From Clostridia bacterium (GTDB taxonomy: Bacteria > Bacillota > Clostridia > Lachnospirales > Anaerotignaceae), in assembly GCA_900757025.1 (NCBI GenBank), contig CAAEMG010000063.1, positions 1 through 17,838 on the forward strand: a stretch of 17,838 bases of DNA, read 5' to 3'. Shown piece by piece: positions 1 to 6,787 of this stretch; the stretch's first letter is position 1; each line of letters opens with the position of its first letter. The notes under the pieces were generated by a model that was not told the origin of the DNA, searched no databases, and saw only the letters and a list, made by a program, of their open reading frames with translations. The position numbers and the translations under genes were made by a program.

Positions 1-1
1 A

Positions 2-352
2 AAAGAAGGAAGTCTTGAATTTATCAGGGAAAAGTTTCAACTGAAAGATAGTGAAATTTTAAATTTATATAACGACGAAAATTTTAGCGAAAATATAACG
101 GCTGTTTATGGTTTTGAAGAGCTTTTCCGAAAATGGAAAAAAGAAGGAAAAAATATTTTAGAGGAAACAAAGCTGTTTTTAACTGATTTTGACGGAATTA
201 TAGCAACAAAGCAAAGTGGTTTGGGGCTTGTTCCTATGGACAGTTTTGAAAGAGAACTGGAAGAAGAAACGGGAAGAGCCTGCTGTGAAATTGCAAAAAA
301 ATGCCAAGAAATGTACAGAATTTTTTATTCAGTGGGGCAGAGGATAAAATAA
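2..352 (+). CDS. cobU: Adenosylcobinamide kinase / guanylyltransferase, C-terminal part (partial, runs off window start)
   Basis: Open frame from the window edge to TAA at 350-352, 116 residues visible. CobU phosphorylates adenosylcobinamide and then transfers GMP to it, preparing the lower-ligand attachment step of cobalamin synthesis. The P-loop half lies outside the window. The visible end, with a GLGLVP motif followed by an R..L..E.GR.. segment and a final short hydrophobic-plus-lysine tail, matches the C-terminal layout of CobU (usually NEVG.GIVP...R..RD..G..NQ). It is divergent: the usual VSNEVG is ATKQSG here and the NQ after the glycine is replaced by CC. The cobC start codon follows the stop directly, so both belong to one operon. 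The family call leans on context as well as on sequence. Confidence 0.7.
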   Translation, partial: KEGSLEFIREKFQLKDSEILNLYNDENFSENITAVYGFEELFRKWKKEGKNILEETKLFLTDFDGIIATKQSGLGLVPMDSFERELEEETGRACCEIAKKCQEMYRIFYSVGQRIK

Positions 353-907
353 ATGGAATTATATTTTATACGTCATGGAAAAACAAAGGGAAATATTGAA
401 AAACGATATATAGGCAGTACGGACGAGAATTTATGCAAAAAAGGAAAAGAAGAACTTGTTTTTTCAAAGTATTCTTTTGTAGAAAAAATATACTCAAGCC
501 CTATGAAAAGATGCCTTCAAACGGCTGAAATAATGTGCCCAAACAAAGAGATAAATATTATTGAAGGGCTAAAAGAAAGCGATTTTGGCGATTTTGAATA
601 TAAAACATATGAAGATTTAAAAAATACTGCTTCATATATAAAATGGATTGAAAGCGGCGGAAAAACGGGTTTTCCGAACGGAGAAAGTAACGCAGAAATG
701 AAAGAAAGATGTATAAATGCTTTTGAAATAATAAAAAAAGATATGTTTAAAAATGGTATTAATACAGCGGCGGTTTTTACTCATGGAGGAACAATTATGG
801 CTGTTTGCGAGTATCTTACAGGCGATTTTTATAGCTGGCACGTAGAAAACGGAGCTGCTGTCAAAGTTGTGGTTGAAAATGGAAAAGTTGAGTGTGAAAA
901 AATTTAG
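353..907 (+). CDS. cobC: Alpha-ribazole phosphatase-like histidine phosphatase
   Basis: A 184-residue histidine phosphatase superfamily protein. The phosphate-binding RHG motif is at residues 7-9 (nucleophile His8), the second catalytic histidine is in FTHGG (about His144), and the conserved SSPMKRCLQTAE segment at 48-59 supplies the second arginine region. In cobalamin synthesis CobC removes the 5'-phosphate from alpha-ribazole phosphate or from adenosylcobalamin phosphate. General phosphoglycerate-mutase-like enzymes share these motifs, so the specific substrate is inferred from the position between cobU and cbiB. The start is the ATG immediately after the cobU stop (zero gap), with an AGAGG ribosome binding site inside the end of cobU, so translation is probably coupled. 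Confidence 0.85.
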   Translation: MELYFIRHGKTKGNIEKRYIGSTDENLCKKGKEELVFSKYSFVEKIYSSPMKRCLQTAEIMCPNKEINIIEGLKESDFGDFEYKTYEDLKNTASYIKWIESGGKTGFPNGESNAEMKERCINAFEIIKKDMFKNGINTAAVFTHGGTIMAVCEYLTGDFYSWHVENGAAVKVVVENGKVECEKI

Positions 908-915
908 GAGTAATT

Positions 916-1875
916 ATGACAGTAAGAATTTTAGCCCTTTGGACAGGATTTTTAATAGATTTGGTTTTTGGCGACCCTGTGTATGCCTTTCATCCTATAA
1001 GGCTTATAGGAAATTTAATTGGAAAAAGCGAAAAAGCAATAAGAAAAGCATTGCCAAATAATGAAAAAAGTGAGCTTATAGGCGGTTTTATTTTATGGAT
1101 TTGGGTTGCGACAGTATCGTTTTTTGTTCCGTTTATATTGCTTAAATGTTTATATAGAGTGAATTTTTGGCTTGGTTTTATATTGGAAAGTATATTTTTT
1201 TGGCAGATAATTGCGGCAAAAAGCCTAAAAACAGAAAGCATGAAAGTTTATAAAGCCTTTGAAGAAGGTGACACAGAAAAGGCAAGAAAAGCTGTTTCCA
1301 TGATAGTCGGAAGGGATACGGCAAGCCTTACGGCAGAAGGAATAACAAAAGCTGCCGTTGAAACAGTTGCCGAAAACACAAGCGATGGAGTTACGGCTCC
1401 TCTTATATTTGCGGCGCTTTTCGGTGCATCGGGAGGATTTTTGTATAAAGCCGTTAATACAATGGACTCAATGGTTGGATATAAAAATGACAAATATCTT
1501 TATTTTGGAAGGTTTGCGGCAAAATGTGATGATGTTTTTAATTTTATTCCTGCCAGAATTACGGCATATTTTATGATAATTTCTTCTTTTATACTGGGTC
1601 TTGACGGAAAAAATGCTTTTAAAATATTTTTGCGTGACCGTTTTAATCATGCCAGTCCAAATTCCGCACAGACAGAAGCTGTGTGTGCCGGTGCATTAGA
1701 CGTAATGCTTGCGGGAGACGCATATTATTTCGGAAAACTTTATAAAAAGAAAACAATAGGCGACAACATAAGAAAAATCGAGCCGAAAGACATAAAAAAT
1801 GCCAATAATTTAATGTATATGACTTCAGTTTTGATACTTATTGTTTTAAGTATTTTGCTTTATATTGTGGGGTGA
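916..1875 (+). CDS. cbiB: Adenosylcobinamide-phosphate synthase CbiB
   Basis: A 319-residue integral membrane protein, normal length for CbiB/CobD-type synthases. It joins (R)-1-amino-2-propanol O-2-phosphate to adenosylcobyric acid, giving adenosylcobinamide phosphate. Family signatures are visible in order: FGDP near residue 18, VGRDT near 130, ETVAENTSDGVTAPL in the middle, NTMDSMVGYKNDKY, and NHASPNSAQTEA towards the C-terminus. Hydrophobic segments lie near residues 5-20, 55-80, 85-105, 215-230 and at the C-terminal end. The ATG is preceded by TAGGAG with good spacing. It follows cobC by 8 nt and is followed 4 nt later by cobD, which makes the aminopropanol phosphate donor, so substrate supply and use are neighbours in one operon. 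Confidence 0.95.
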   Translation: MTVRILALWTGFLIDLVFGDPVYAFHPIRLIGNLIGKSEKAIRKALPNNEKSELIGGFILWIWVATVSFFVPFILLKCLYRVNFWLGFILESIFFWQIIAAKSLKTESMKVYKAFEEGDTEKARKAVSMIVGRDTASLTAEGITKAAVETVAENTSDGVTAPLIFAALFGASGGFLYKAVNTMDSMVGYKNDKYLYFGRFAAKCDDVFNFIPARITAYFMIISSFILGLDGKNAFKIFLRDRFNHASPNSAQTEAVCAGALDVMLAGDAYYFGKLYKKKTIGDNIRKIEPKDIKNANNLMYMTSVLILIVLSILLYIVG

Positions 1876-1879
1876 AAAA

Positions 1880-2914
1880 ATGCACAAGCATGGCGGAGAT
1901 ATTTACAGCTATGAAAATATTATTGATTTTTCGGCAAACATAAATCCTTTGGACGCACCCGAAAGTGTTAAAGAGGCAATAATTAAATCTGCCCAAGTTT
2001 GCGGACACTATCCTGATGTTCAGTGCAGAGAGCTTAAAAAAGCATTGAATGAAAAAACAGGCATAAATACAGACTTTGTTACATTCGGAAACGGAGCAGC
2101 GGAGCTTATATTTGCTCTTGCATTTGCTTTGAAGCCACAAAAAGCCATTGTAACGGAGCCTACATTTGAGGAGTATGCACAGGCTCTTGACGCAGTCGGA
2201 TGCAAAACGGAAAGATATAGTTTGAAGGAAAAAAACGGTTTTAAAGCACAGAAAGATTTTATTGATTATATAGACCAATATACAGATGTTGTTTTTTTGT
2301 GTAATCCTAATAATCCTACGGGAATAGTTTATAATAAAGAATTTACCGAAAATGTTCTTAAAAAATGTATTGAAACAGACACTTATTTGGTAATTGACGA
2401 ATGTTTTAATAATTTTTTGGAAAATGGAGAAGAAGTAAGCCTTATAAATAAAATCGAGAAGTATAAAAAACTTGTTATTTTAAAGGCTTTTACCAAAATG
2501 TATGCCATGGCAGGCATAAGGCTTGGCTACATAATTTGTTCCTGTAAAGAATTTCATAAAAAAATAAAAGCCTGTATTCAGCCTTGGAGTGTTTCGGTAA
2601 CGGCACAAATGGCAGGCTGTGCGGCTTTAAGAGAAAAAAACTGGGAAGAAAAAACAAGAGAATATGTAAAAAAAGAAAAGAAATTTTTGCTTGAAAATAT
2701 GGAAAAGCTCGGTGTTAAAATATTCGGAAGTGAGGCAAATTACATATTTTTTAAGGAAGAAAAAGATTTTGATAAAAAAATGCTTAAAAAAGGCTTTCTG
2801 ATAAGAAACTGTGAAAATTATATAGGATTAAGCGAAGGTTTTTTCAGAATAGCAGTAAGAAAGCATGAAGAAAACAAGTCTCTTATAAAGGCTTGGAATG
2901 AAATAAAGAGGTGA
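1880..2914 (+). CDS. cobD: L-threonine-O-3-phosphate decarboxylase (PLP-dependent)
   Basis: A 344-residue class I/II aminotransferase-fold enzyme. It decarboxylates L-threonine phosphate to (R)-1-amino-2-propanol phosphate, the CbiB substrate. The N-terminal HGGDIYSYENIIDFSANINP block is typical of CobD rather than histidinol-phosphate aminotransferase. The NPNNPTG motif binds PLP, and the Schiff-base lysine is in AFTKMYAMAGIRLGY (Lys206 counted from the chosen start). The ATG at 1880 was chosen over a TTG at 1865 because GGGGTG sits a few bases upstream of it and because it begins the conserved HGG block; the TTG start would overlap the end of cbiB and has no ribosome binding site. It ends 5 nt before the preferred cbiP start. 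Confidence 0.92.
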   Translation: MHKHGGDIYSYENIIDFSANINPLDAPESVKEAIIKSAQVCGHYPDVQCRELKKALNEKTGINTDFVTFGNGAAELIFALAFALKPQKAIVTEPTFEEYAQALDAVGCKTERYSLKEKNGFKAQKDFIDYIDQYTDVVFLCNPNNPTGIVYNKEFTENVLKKCIETDTYLVIDECFNNFLENGEEVSLINKIEKYKKLVILKAFTKMYAMAGIRLGYIICSCKEFHKKIKACIQPWSVSVTAQMAGCAALREKNWEEKTREYVKKEKKFLLENMEKLGVKIFGSEANYIFFKEEKDFDKKMLKKGFLIRNCENYIGLSEGFFRIAVRKHEENKSLIKAWNEIKR

Positions 2915-2919
2915 AAAAA

Positions 2920-4410
2920 ATGGCGCCAATAATGGTTCAGGGAACAATGAGCAGTGCCGGAAAAAGTTTTCTTGCGGCGGCGTTATGCAGAATATTTAAA
3001 CAGGACGGATATAAAACAGCTCCATTTAAAAGCCAGAACATGGCTTTAAACAGCTTTATAACAAAAGACGGCTTGGAAATGGGAAGGGCGCAGGTTATGC
3101 AGGCAGAGGCAGCAGAGATAGACTGCGATGTTAGAATGAATCCGATACTTTTAAAGCCAACAACCGAAATGGGTTCTCAGGTTATAGTTATGGGAAAACC
3201 TGTGGCAGATATGAGGGCGGCAGATTACTTTAAATTTAAACACAAACTTGTTCCCGATATTATGACGGCATATAATTCACTTAAAAATGATTTTGACATA
3301 ATTGTTATTGAAGGAGCAGGAAGCCCTGCGGAAATAAATTTAAAAGAAAATGACATTGTAAATATGGGTCTTGCAAAACTTACCGACAGCCCTGTGCTTT
3401 TGGCTGCGGACATTGACAGAGGAGGAGTTTTTGCCCAGATATACGGAACGGTGATGCTTCTTGAAGAGGAAGAAAGAAAAAGAATAAAGGGAATTATTAT
3501 AAATAAATTCCGTGGGGACAAAAAAATTCTTGACCCCGGAATAAAAATGATAGAGGAAAAATGCGGTATTCCCGTAGTTGGGGTTATTCCTTATATGAAT
3601 GTGGACGTTGATGATGAAGACAGCCTTTCGGACAGGCTTGAAAACAAAGAAACGAAAGGACTTATAGACATTGCCGTTATAAGACTGCCCAAAATTTCAA
3701 ACTTTACGGATTTTAATTCTCTGGAAACAATAGACGGCTTTTCCGTTAGGTATGTAAGCCGAAAAGGAGAACTTAAAGAGCCTGATATGGTTATTGTTCC
3801 GGGCAGCAAAAGCACCATAGCCGATTTAAAATGGCTTAGGCAAAGCGGCATAGAAGGCGAAATAAAACGTCTTGCCCACAAAGGAACTTTGATTTGGGGA
3901 ATTTGCGGCGGCTATCAAATGCTTGGGCAAAAAATAAGCGACCCTCTTAAAACGGAAACAGGCGGAGAAATTGAAGGAATGGAACTTCTAAAAGGAAAAA
4001 CCGTTTTTGCAGAGGAAAAAACAAGAACACGTATAGAAGGAAAAATTTTGGCAGACGGCGAATTTTCGGCTTTAAACGGCGTTTATATTGAAGGCTACGA
4101 AATACACATGGGCGAAACAAAAACGGACGGCGAAGCTTTTTCGATTATTTCAGATGGAAAAAATGAAAAAACAGACGGTGAATATTTAAAAAATGTATGC
4201 GGAAGTTATGTTCACGGAATGTTTGACAGCGATGATATGAGGGCGATGCTTAAAAAAATGCTGTATGAAAGAAAAGGTATTTCGGCAGAAGAAAAAGCTG
4301 AAATAGGTTTTAAAGAATATAAAATTATGCAGTATAATATTATGGCTGAAAATGTGCGAAAAAATATGGATATGGAAAAAATATATAACATAATGGGTAT
4401 AAAAAGGTGA
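2920..4410 (+). CDS. cbiP: Cobyric acid synthase (glutamine-hydrolysing amidotransferase)
   Basis: A 496-residue protein, usual length for CbiP/CobQ. It amidates the b, d, e and g carboxylates of adenosylcobyrinic acid a,c-diamide using ATP and glutamine. The N-terminal half is a dethiobiotin-synthetase-like ATPase with MVQGTMSSAGKS as phosphate loop, SQNMALNS, IVIEGAGSPAE and AADIDRGGVFAQ. The C-terminal half is a class I glutamine amidotransferase-like domain with VPGSKST, the nucleophile in IWGICGGYQMLG (Cys329) and a conserved histidine in SYVHGMFD. The ATG at 2920 is preferred over the GTG at 2911 because GAGGTG at 2908-2913 is then an ideally spaced ribosome binding site; the GTG choice would give 3 more residues and a GTGA overlap with cobD. 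cbiC starts 6 nt after the stop. Confidence 0.95.
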   Translation: MAPIMVQGTMSSAGKSFLAAALCRIFKQDGYKTAPFKSQNMALNSFITKDGLEMGRAQVMQAEAAEIDCDVRMNPILLKPTTEMGSQVIVMGKPVADMRAADYFKFKHKLVPDIMTAYNSLKNDFDIIVIEGAGSPAEINLKENDIVNMGLAKLTDSPVLLAADIDRGGVFAQIYGTVMLLEEEERKRIKGIIINKFRGDKKILDPGIKMIEEKCGIPVVGVIPYMNVDVDDEDSLSDRLENKETKGLIDIAVIRLPKISNFTDFNSLETIDGFSVRYVSRKGELKEPDMVIVPGSKSTIADLKWLRQSGIEGEIKRLAHKGTLIWGICGGYQMLGQKISDPLKTETGGEIEGMELLKGKTVFAEEKTRTRIEGKILADGEFSALNGVYIEGYEIHMGETKTDGEAFSIISDGKNEKTDGEYLKNVCGSYVHGMFDSDDMRAMLKKMLYERKGISAEEKAEIGFKEYKIMQYNIMAENVRKNMDMEKIYNIMGIKR

Positions 4411-4416
4411 TTTAGC

Positions 4417-5049
4417 ATGGAAAGAATTGAATTTGTACTGCCTAAAGATATAGAAAAAAGAAGTTTTGAAATAATCGAAAGCGAGCTTATGGAAAAAATA
4501 GATGAAAAAATAAAGCCTATAGTAAAAAGAGTTATACATACAACGGCTGATTTTTCATATGAAAAAAGCCTTGTTTTTTCGGAAAATGCCGTTGAAACAG
4601 CTTTAGAGGCAATAAAAAACGGTGCGTCCATAGTTACCGATACAAACATGGCAAAAGCCGGAATAAATAAAAAAGCTCTTTCAAAATTCGGCGGAAATGT
4701 TTACTGCTTTATGGCAGACGAAGATGTGGCTGAAAAAGCCAAAAAAGATGGAACGACAAGGGCAACGGCAAGCATGGAAAAAGCATCTCAGATGGCTGAG
4801 AGGGTTATAATTGCCTGCGGAAACGCACCTACGGCGCTCATAAAACTGTATGAACTAATAAAAGAAAATAAAATAAATCCATATCTTATAATAGGTGTTC
4901 CTGTGGGTTTTGTTAATGTTGTTGAGGCAAAAGAGCTTATTATGGAGGCGGAGTGCCAATATATAGTTGCAAGAGGAAGGAAGGGCGGAAGCAATGTTGC
5001 TGCGGCAATTTGCAATGCTCTTATATATATGGCTGGCGGAAGGGAATAA
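4417..5049 (+). CDS. cbiC: (Cobalt-)precorrin-8 methylmutase CbiC
   Basis: A 210-residue protein, exactly family size. CbiC/CobH moves a methyl group from C-11 to C-12, turning (cobalt-)precorrin-8 into (hydrogeno)cobyrinic acid. The catalytic histidine lies in VIHTTADFSY (His41), followed by the conserved GASIVTDTNMAKAGI stretch, IACGNAPTAL, GVPVGFVN and the glycine-rich ARGRKGGSNVAAAICNAL near the C-terminus. It is the last gene of the cobalamin operon and the only one acting before cobyrinic acid, so the remaining ring enzymes must be elsewhere (upstream or unlinked). The ribosome binding site is AAAAAGGTGA, which overlaps the end of cbiP. No convincing rho-independent terminator follows in the 144 nt before the next promoter. 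Confidence 0.95.
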   Translation: MERIEFVLPKDIEKRSFEIIESELMEKIDEKIKPIVKRVIHTTADFSYEKSLVFSENAVETALEAIKNGASIVTDTNMAKAGINKKALSKFGGNVYCFMADEDVAEKAKKDGTTRATASMEKASQMAERVIIACGNAPTALIKLYELIKENKINPYLIIGVPVGFVNVVEAKELIMEAECQYIVARGRKGGSNVAAAICNALIYMAGGRE

Positions 5050-5192
5050 TTATACACTAATGTAAACAGAATATACATAAATAAAATTTATAAAGATTAT
5101 TAAAAAATATTATAAACCCTGTTTTTAAAGGATTTTTTGATTTTTGGTAAAAAATTACAATGATAAAAATATACAAAAATACAAAAAATATG

Positions 5193-5221
5193 TTGCTTTA
5201 AACAATAGCTGATGATATAAT
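5193..5221 (+). promoter_or_regulatory. Sigma-A-type promoter for the TAXI-TRAP operon
   Basis: TTGCTT at 5193-5198 and TATAAT at 5216-5221 are separated by 17 nt, and TGA just before the -10 box gives an extended -10 (TGNTATAAT). The predicted transcription start near 5228 leaves a leader of about 45 nt before the binding-protein ATG. The rest of the 224-nt spacer 5050-5273 is very AT-rich; I saw no riboswitch or other structure in it. Confidence 0.7.
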
Positions 5222-5273
5222 TATTTGCATGAAAAATAATTTATGTCTTTGGCATAAAGGGAGGAATTTATTT

Positions 5274-6281
5274 ATGAAAAAGAAATTAACAGCTTTGGCT
5301 TCATGCCTTATGGCAGCTGCACTTATGCTTGCTGGCTGTGGCGGTTCATCATCTTCATCATCAGCCTCAGGCTCGGCTTCAGGTTCGGCAGCAGCTTCAT
5401 CAGTTAGTAAAATAAGACTTGCAACAGGCGGTACATCGGGTACATATTACGCATACGGCGGAGTTATCGGTCAGATTCTCGGCGAGGCAACAGGAATTTC
5501 ATTTGACGTTCAGTCAACAGGTGCTTCAAAAGCAAATATAGGTCTTGTTGCAGACGGCGAAGTTGATATGGCTATTGTTCAGAACGACGTTATGGACTAT
5601 GCTTATAACGGAACAGATCTTTTTGACGGTGAAAAAACAGATAACTTCTCATCTATGGCAGCTTGCTATGCAGAAGTTTGCCAGGTAGTTGCAAACCCTG
5701 CTTCCGGAATAAGCTCAATAGCAGACCTTAAAGGCAAGAGAGTTTCCGTTGGCGACGCAGGCAGCGGCGTTGAATTTAACGCAAAGCAGATTCTTGAGGC
5801 TTACGGCGTAACATTTGATGATATTGACAAACAGAACCTTTCATTCGGCGACTCTGCAAATGCTATGAAAGACGGCAAAATTGATGCTTTCTTCTGTACA
5901 GCAGGCGCACCTACAACAGCCGTTATGGAACTTTCAACAACAAACGACATAGTAGTTCTTAATGTAGACGGAGCAGAAGCTGAAAAACTTATTGCGGATT
6001 ATCCTTTCTATACAACATACACAATTCCAGCCGGAACATACAAAGGCATGGACGAAGATACAACAACTGTTGCCGTTAAAGCAACTCTTATTGTAAGCAA
6101 CGACCTTCCGGAAGACGCTGTTTATAATCTTACAAAAGCACTTTTCGACAACAAGGCAGATATCGAGGCAGGCCATACAAAAGGTTCAGAGCTTGACCCT
6201 GAATATGCAGTAGAAGGAGTTTCGGTTCCTTTCCATCCGGGTGCAGAAAAGTACTTTAAAGAAATCGGAGTTATGGAATAA
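5274..6281 (+). CDS. TAXI family TRAP transporter solute-binding lipoprotein
   Basis: A 335-residue secreted lipoprotein, the substrate-capturing part of a TRAP transporter. A signal peptide with a lysine-rich start and hydrophobic core ends in a lipobox LAGC (Cys22 lipidated), followed by a Ser/Gly/Ala-rich linker to about residue 43. The TAXI signature TGGTSGTYYAYGG follows at 51-63, then DMAIVQNDVMDYAY, and VGDAGSGVEF in the middle. Ligands known in the family include glutamate or glutamine, but the ligand here cannot be read from the sequence. The ATG at 5274 was chosen because AGGGAGG lies just upstream and the signal peptide begins there; an in-frame ATG at 5229 falls at the predicted transcription start. 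Codon use is richer in C-ending codons than in neighbours, as in a highly expressed gene. Confidence 0.92.
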   Translation: MKKKLTALASCLMAAALMLAGCGGSSSSSSASGSASGSAAASSVSKIRLATGGTSGTYYAYGGVIGQILGEATGISFDVQSTGASKANIGLVADGEVDMAIVQNDVMDYAYNGTDLFDGEKTDNFSSMAACYAEVCQVVANPASGISSIADLKGKRVSVGDAGSGVEFNAKQILEAYGVTFDDIDKQNLSFGDSANAMKDGKIDAFFCTAGAPTTAVMELSTTNDIVVLNVDGAEAEKLIADYPFYTTYTIPAGTYKGMDEDTTTVAVKATLIVSNDLPEDAVYNLTKALFDNKADIEAGHTKGSELDPEYAVEGVSVPFHPGAEKYFKEIGVME

Positions 6282-6766
6282 TTAAAATTAAGTTTAACTT
6301 CAAATGTGTTGTAACAGCCGCAGCAGTTGCTACTATTGCTGCGGCTGTGTTTGCTTTTAAGCCGTTTTTGCCCGGAAAGCTTGTTTTAAGCAATGGCGAT
6401 ACAGGCGAGGTATATGCAGCATACAAAGTTAAAGAAGGCGATTGTTTTTCCGTATCGTTTATTCATTCTGTAAACAAAAGCGAAGTAAAAGAAAGCTATG
6501 AAATAAAAAAAGACGGAATTTATCTTCAAGACTGTCTTTATTCTGATTTCGGTGCTGGCGTGGCAACGGAAATTGAAGACGGACAGAAACTTTCCTATAC
6601 AGACGACGGAAAAATGCTTATATCGGGTTTTGACCGAAAAATAGAGCATCTTTCGTATATTGTCGGAACAGTGTCTGACCATGTTTTGGAAATAAACGGC
6701 GAAGAAATAAGCCTTAGAGAGCTTTGCGGAAGAAATTCGGTAGTTCATTTTGACTACAAAAAATAA
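6281..6766 (+). CDS. DUF1850 membrane-anchored protein of a TRAP operon, probable ATT (or ATA) start
   Basis: DUF1850 proteins occur next to TAXI-type fused TRAP permeases; their role is not known. The core EGDCFSVSFIHSVNKSEVKESYEI, the YSDFGAGV block and ISGFDRKIEHLSYIVGTVSDH are typical. The first ATG/GTG/TTG in frame is GTG at 6347, which would give only 139 residues and begin inside a hydrophobic segment. Reading upstream gives KIKFNFK followed by about 17 hydrophobic, Ala/Val-rich residues, a clear signal anchor, but this part has no canonical start codon. Candidate starts are ATT at 6281 (overlapping the binding-protein TAA by one base) or ATA at 6278, with GGAG at 6267-6270 upstream. 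The upstream frame closes with TAA at 6257-6259. A sequencing error or the GTG start remain alternatives. Confidence 0.75.
   Translation: MKIKFNFKCVVTAAAVATIAAAVFAFKPFLPGKLVLSNGDTGEVYAAYKVKEGDCFSVSFIHSVNKSEVKESYEIKKDGIYLQDCLYSDFGAGVATEIEDGQKLSYTDDGKMLISGFDRKIEHLSYIVGTVSDHVLEINGEEISLRELCGRNSVVHFDYKK
6314..6348 (+). promoter_or_regulatory. Strong intercistronic stem-loop at the start of the DUF1850 gene
   Basis: A perfect 12-bp inverted repeat, 6314-6325 (ACAGCCGCAGCA) and 6337-6348 (TGCTGCGGCTGT), with an 11-nt loop. It is much richer in G+C than its surroundings and lies about 30 nt after the binding-protein stop codon. A T-rich stretch follows but not a clean T-run, so it may be a partial terminator or an mRNA-stabilising element that raises binding-protein expression over the permease. 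It also encodes the Ala-rich anchor of the DUF1850 protein. Confidence 0.6.
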
Positions 6767-6787
6767 ATTATAAGGGGCTGATTTTAA

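Noticed and set aside
1865..1882. TTG at 1865 as cobD start
   Set aside because: It overlaps the cbiB end without a ribosome binding site; ATG at 1880 has GGGGTG upstream and begins the conserved HGG block.
2911..2922. GTG at 2911 as cbiP start
   Set aside because: That GTG is part of the GAGGTG ribosome binding site for ATG 2920; the three extra residues are not part of the conserved start. It cannot be fully excluded.
5229..5273. ATG at 5229 as start of the TAXI binding protein
   Set aside because: It sits at the predicted transcription start, has no ribosome binding site, and would add 15 residues before a good signal peptide.
5050..5273. Cobalamin riboswitch or other leader RNA before the TAXI gene
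   Set aside because: The spacer is AT-rich and lacks a B12-box-like sequence or stable stems; the promoter is only about 45 nt from the start codon.
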